Shown: piece by piece, positions 58,565 through 61,576 of the stretch | How positions within the stretch are numbered: position 1 is the stretch's first letter | How the letters are laid out: each line of letters opens with the position of its first letter | Source: Cellulomonas algicola | Lineage (GTDB): Bacteria; Actinomycetota; Actinomycetes; Actinomycetales; Cellulomonadaceae | NCBI RefSeq assembly: GCF_003851725.1 | Contig: NZ_BHYL01000034.1 | Coordinates: forward strand, 1 to 61,576 | Direction of reading: 5' to 3' | DNA: 61,576 bases | Made by a program: the position numbers and the translations under genes | Notes under the pieces: model-generated | What the model was told of the DNA's origin: nothing | Databases searched by the model: none | What the model saw: only the letters and a program-made list of their open reading frames with translations

Positions 58565-60265
58565 GTGCCCTACGTGCTGCTCACCGACGACCCGGACCGG
58601 GCGGGCGGTGTGCTCCTGCGGCACGCGTCGGACGACGGCGAGCCGGCCCTCGACGCCGAGCGCGTCGCCGCGCGTGACCTCCCGGCGGCCGTCGCGCGGT
58701 ACGAGACGGACCGCCCGCGCTGGGTGTGGGACGACACCGCACGCCGCTACCCGCCCCTGCTGCGCGCGGGCGTCCGCGTCGAGCGCTGCCACGACCTGCG
58801 CCTGTGCCACGCGATCCTGCGCGGCAGCGCGTACGCGAGCGGCTCGGACCTGGCCCGTGCCCCGCGGGGACCGTGGGACGGGCGCCGGCCGGAGGAGCCG
58901 CCGCCGGCCGAGCCGGACCTGCTCGACGAGCTGACGCTCCTCGACGACCCGGGCGCTCCGGCCACCGCACCGGTCGACGCCGACGACGTCCCGCTCGACG
59001 TCGCCGACGAGCTCGCGCGACAGCTGGCCGCGGTCGCGCGCTCGACGCACCCGGGCCGCCTGCGTCTGCTGCTCGCCGCGGAGTCGACGGGTGCGCTGAT
59101 CGCTCAGGAGATGCGGCACGACGGCATGCCGTGGGACACCGCGGTGCACGACGCGCTGCTCACCGACCTGCTGGGCCCGCGCCCGCGGGGCGGCCGGCCG
59201 GCGCGCCTGGAGGGGCTGGTCGAGCAGATCCGCGAGCACCTGGTCCAGCCGACGCTCAACCCCGACTCGCAGCCGGACCTGCTGCGCGGCCTGCGGCTCG
59301 CCGGGTTCGCCGTGCAGTCGACGTCGAAGTGGGAGATCCGCGCGCTCGACCACCCCGTGCGCGAGCCGCTCCTCGAGTACAAGTCGCTCTCGCGCCTGCT
59401 CTCGGCGAACGGCTGGGCGTGGATGGACACGTGGATCCACGACGGCCGGTTCCGGCCCGAGTACGTGCCCGGCGGCGTCGTGTCGGGCCGGTGGGCGACG
59501 AACGGCGGGGGCGCGCTCCAGCTCCCCGCGGCGATCCGGGCGGCGGTGCGGGCGGACGACGGCTGGCGGCTGGTCGTCGCCGACGCGTCCCAGCTCGAGC
59601 CGCGCGTGCTCGCGGCCATGTCGGGCGACGCCGCGATGGCAGCTGCGGGACGGCAGGCGGACCTGTACCAGGGCGTCGTCGACGCGGGCATCGTCGCGAC
59701 GCGCTCGGACGCGAAGTACGCGATGCTCGGCGCGATCTACGGCGCGACGACGGGGGCCAGCGCGGCCCTCATGCCGCAGCTCACGCGGGCGTACCCGCAC
59801 GCGGTCGCGCTCGTCGAGGCGGCGGCGCGGGCGGGCGAGCGCGGCGAGGTCGTGACGACGTGGCTCGGCCGCTCGTCGCCCGCGCCGGACGCGGCCTGGC
59901 AGGCGGAGCTCACGGCGGCGTCGGCCGAGGGCGCGGCCGCGGAGGACGTGCGGGCCGTGCGCCGACGGGCGCGGGACTGGGGACGGTTCACGCGCAACTT
60001 CGTCGTGCAGGGCACCGCGGCGGAGTGGGCGCTGTGCTGGATGGCGTCGCTGCGGCGACGGCTGCGCGAGGTCGACGGGCGGCCGCACCTCGTGTTCTTC
60101 CTGCACGACGAGGTCATGGTGCACTCCCCCGCCGCGGTCGCCGACGAGGTCGCCGAGGCCGTGCGGGCGGCGGCCGTGGAGGCGGGCCGCCTGCTGTTCG
60201 GCGCGACGCCCGTGGACTTCGCGCTGACCGTGTCCGTGGTCGAGAGCTACGACCGCGCGAAGTGA
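58565..60265 (+). CDS. Family A DNA polymerase with degenerate exonuclease domain
   Basis: A 566-residue polymerase lacking the 5'-nuclease of PolI. The N-terminal ~150 residues look like a decayed 3'-5' exonuclease fold (RWVWDDTARRYPPLLRAG, CHDLRLCHAIL). The polymerase domain is complete: motif A DASQLEPRVLAAMSGD with Asp340, motif B SDAKYAMLGAIYGATTG with Lys and Tyr, and motif C FFLHDEVMVHS with Asp515 and Glu516. It is usually annotated bifunctional 3'-5' exonuclease/DNA polymerase in Actinobacteria; its role may be repair or translesion synthesis. The start is the GTG at 58565, the natural family start. In-frame ATGs inside the 30-bp repeats would add 12, 22 or 32 Arg/Trp-rich residues. 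Confidence 0.88.
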   Translation: MPYVLLTDDPDRAGGVLLRHASDDGEPALDAERVAARDLPAAVARYETDRPRWVWDDTARRYPPLLRAGVRVERCHDLRLCHAILRGSAYASGSDLARAPRGPWDGRRPEEPPPAEPDLLDELTLLDDPGAPATAPVDADDVPLDVADELARQLAAVARSTHPGRLRLLLAAESTGALIAQEMRHDGMPWDTAVHDALLTDLLGPRPRGGRPARLEGLVEQIREHLVQPTLNPDSQPDLLRGLRLAGFAVQSTSKWEIRALDHPVREPLLEYKSLSRLLSANGWAWMDTWIHDGRFRPEYVPGGVVSGRWATNGGGALQLPAAIRAAVRADDGWRLVVADASQLEPRVLAAMSGDAAMAAAGRQADLYQGVVDAGIVATRSDAKYAMLGAIYGATTGASAALMPQLTRAYPHAVALVEAAARAGERGEVVTTWLGRSSPAPDAAWQAELTAASAEGAAAEDVRAVRRRARDWGRFTRNFVVQGTAAEWALCWMASLRRRLREVDGRPHLVFFLHDEVMVHSPAAVADEVAEAVRAAAVEAGRLLFGATPVDFALTVSVVESYDRAK

Positions 60266-60268
60266 GGC

Positions 60269-60889
60269 TCAGGCGGCGTCGCAGTCCTCGAGGTACGTCG
60301 GCGCCGCGAGGGCCGGGAGGTGCTCGGTGACGGGGCCGACGAGGGTGCGGAGCCGGACCTGCGGACCCTCGACGAGGCGCTGCACGACCGCGCAGTCCGT
60401 GACGTCCCAGAGGACGACGAGCGAGGAGTCCGCGTCGCCCGGCACGCGCGCAGGCAGCGGGACGGCGTCCGCGAACGGCTCGCCGGGGACCGGGACCGGT
60501 CCGTCCTCGACGAAGATCCCGCCCGTCGACGAGCCGACCCCGGGCTGCGCCGTCGCCGGTGCGACCCACGCGCCGAGCACACGGGCGCCGGGCACGTCGC
60601 CGACCGACTCGACCGTCAGGCGTCCGACGCCGCCGGGCACGAGGTCGACGCCGACGAGCACCTGGTCGCCGCCGAGCTCCCGAGCGGCTCCGCCGGCGGC
60701 ACCGCTGGGGTCGACGACCGAGGGCCGCGCGCCGGCCGACGCCCACCCGCCGACGAGCACCGCGACGACGAGCGCGCCGACCGCGAGCGCCGCGCTGCGG
60801 CGGGGCCGCGGGACGAGCCCGTCGACGTCGGGGTCGTCGGCGACGGCGAGCGGTCCGTCGGGGTCTGTCGTGGTGCCGTCCGCGGTCAT
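60269..60889 (-). CDS. Hypothetical membrane-anchored protein
   Basis: A 206-residue protein with an Asp-rich cytoplasmic start, one transmembrane segment (SAALAVGALVVAVLVGGWAS, about residues 32-51) and an extracellular domain with two cysteines (VTDCAVVQ and LEDCDAA) likely to form a disulfide. No family recognised. It is convergent with the polymerase, three bases from its stop. The ATG overlaps the inverted repeat at 60887-60912 and the mRNA is probably leaderless. Confidence 0.75.
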   Translation of the reverse strand: MTADGTTTDPDGPLAVADDPDVDGLVPRPRRSAALAVGALVVAVLVGGWASAGARPSVVDPSGAAGGAARELGGDQVLVGVDLVPGGVGRLTVESVGDVPGARVLGAWVAPATAQPGVGSSTGGIFVEDGPVPVPGEPFADAVPLPARVPGDADSSLVVLWDVTDCAVVQRLVEGPQVRLRTLVGPVTEHLPALAAPTYLEDCDAA

Positions 60890-60912
60890 TGGCCTAATGT
60901 ACTATGCCAATG
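60887..60912. promoter_or_regulatory. Compact divergent promoter with inverted repeat
   Basis: CATTGGC (60887-60893) and GCCAATG (60906-60912) flank 12 bases that contain a plus-strand -10, TACTAT (60900-60905), and a minus-strand -10, TACATT (60901-60896). The left arm includes the start codon of the minus gene. One dimeric regulator here would control both genes; the AT-rich centre resembles GntR/YtrA-type sites. Confidence 0.6.
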
Positions 60913-60949
60913 GGCCAGACGGTGGCTCGTCGACGCACAGGAGGACGCG

Positions 60950-61576
60950 ATGGCGACGCTCACGGGACTCGTGGCGCTGCTCCTGGTCGGCGGGCTCGTC
61001 GTCGTGCTCGTGACGGCCGCGCGCACGGCCCCAACCGCCGCCGACCTCGCGTGGCTCACCGGGGACCCGGTCCCGCCGCACGACGAGGCCGAGGTCGTGT
61101 CCCGCTACCTGCGGCGGCACCGCACGGACCGCGTCGTCGGCGCGCTCACCGGCGTGTGCCTTGCGGTCGTCGTCGGGATCCGCTGGTACGGCACGCTCGT
61201 GGTCGGGGTCGGCGGACGCAGCCCGCTGGCCGACCCGCTGTTCCTCGGCCTCACGGGCGTCGTCGTCGGGGCGCTCGCCGCCGAGTCCTTCCGGCTCCCC
61301 CGTCCGAGGGGACCCGTCCGCGCCTCGCTCGCGCCGCGCACCGACGGAGCGGGCGCCGGGCACGTCCGGGCGGCGCGCGCGACGGCGGCCGGCGCGACCC
61401 TCCTCACCACCGCCGACCTGCTGCACGCCGGGCTCGTCCGCGACGACGTGGCCGCGGCGACCGGCACCGCGGCCACGCTGCTGCTCGGTCTCGCGGTCGT
61501 CGCGCTCGCCGAGGCCACGCGCGCGCGGGTCGTCGGCCGCCGACGGCCCGTGCTGTCCGCGCGCGCCACCCGGCTC
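60950..61576 (+). CDS. Multi-pass membrane protein, runs off the window
   Basis: An open frame of 209 codons with no stop to the window end. AGGAGG lies five bases before the ATG. The product has an N-terminal helix (LVALLLVGGLVVVLVTA), a loop with HDEAEVVSRYLRRHRTDRVVG, then helices around ALTGVCLAVVVGI, FLGLTGVVVGALAAESF, and a pair near the end (LLTTADLL, TLLLGLAVVALAEATRA). The pattern of paired helices and an ESFRLPRPRG loop is typical of actinobacterial membrane proteins coupled to a YtrA-type GntR gene, which would lie just outside. Function unknown. Confidence 0.8.
   Translation, partial: MATLTGLVALLLVGGLVVVLVTAARTAPTAADLAWLTGDPVPPHDEAEVVSRYLRRHRTDRVVGALTGVCLAVVVGIRWYGTLVVGVGGRSPLADPLFLGLTGVVVGALAAESFRLPRPRGPVRASLAPRTDGAGAGHVRAARATAAGATLLTTADLLHAGLVRDDVAAATGTAATLLLGLAVVALAEATRARVVGRRRPVLSARATRL

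Noticed and set aside
1-61576. tRNA, rRNA, insertion sequences, integrases or phage genes
   Set aside because: I found no cloverleaf-like segment, rRNA-like stretch, transposase motif or flanking direct repeats by reading. A tRNAscan or ISfinder search was not possible here.

Overview
The window is very GC-rich (roughly three quarters G+C by eye), densely packed with genes, and full of GTG starts and 4-bp ATGA/GTGA gene overlaps. LacI-family regulators, glycoside hydrolases and a trmL gene sit among typical actinobacterial small genes. This fits a plant-polysaccharide-degrading actinobacterium of the Cellulomonas/Cellulosimicrobium kind. That is an inference from style and content, not a database result. 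I see no rRNA, tRNA, insertion sequence, phage gene or CRISPR array.

Left block (1-18.9 kb), glucuronoxylan use. A LacI regulator (95-1120) faces manD-aguA (mannonate dehydratase and GH67 alpha-glucuronidase). A seven-gene minus-strand operon (16428 down to 5816) carries GH3, two ABC permeases, a binding lipoprotein, GH42, GH39 xylosidase and a YesL-like DUF624 protein. A second LacI gene and a CE7 acetyl esterase follow. manD-aguA and the GH3 operon have nearly identical promoter/operator modules 15 kb apart, so they probably form one regulon for taking in and dismantling (methyl)glucuronic-acid-decorated xylo-oligosaccharides.

Middle block (19-27.5 kb): alpha/beta hydrolase and aldo/keto reductase, TrmL tRNA methyltransferase, a GGDEF-like protein, gamma-glutamyltranspeptidase, a fuconolactonase-like amidohydrolase with a GntR regulator, and another LacI gene. 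Several of these genes look leaderless.

Hexuronate block (27.6-36 kb): uxaA, kdgK, eda, uxaC, a LacI regulator and uxuB. With manD these give the isomerase route from glucuronate (and possibly galacturonate) through KDG to pyruvate and glyceraldehyde-3-phosphate. AguA supplies the uronate.

Oxidoreductase block (36.4-45 kb): a Gfo/Idh/MocA dehydrogenase with a TIM-barrel isomerase. Then a minus-strand SDR / large flavoprotein / SGNH esterase operon, divergent from an AEC transporter. This is the least explained part of the window. Both operons carry the same kind of CRE-like palindrome at their promoters.

Rhamnose block (45.6-56.6 kb): rhaM-rhaI-rhaD-rhaB in one tightly overlapping operon, a divergent LacI regulator, and a Gfo/Idh, beta-propeller hydrolase and GH42 operon with a similar operator. 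This suggests use of rhamnose-containing pectin or arabinogalactan.

Right end (56.6-61.6 kb): small membrane or secreted proteins, a GNAT acetyltransferase, a Gly-rich protein, a stand-alone family A DNA polymerase, and a divergent pair of membrane-protein genes sharing a very compact promoter. The last gene runs off the window.

A second theme is short tandem repeats. Five intergenic arrays (20/60, 60, 29, 18 and 30 bp units) and one in-gene array (24 bp) occur, most between 29 and 43 kb at operon ends and junctions.
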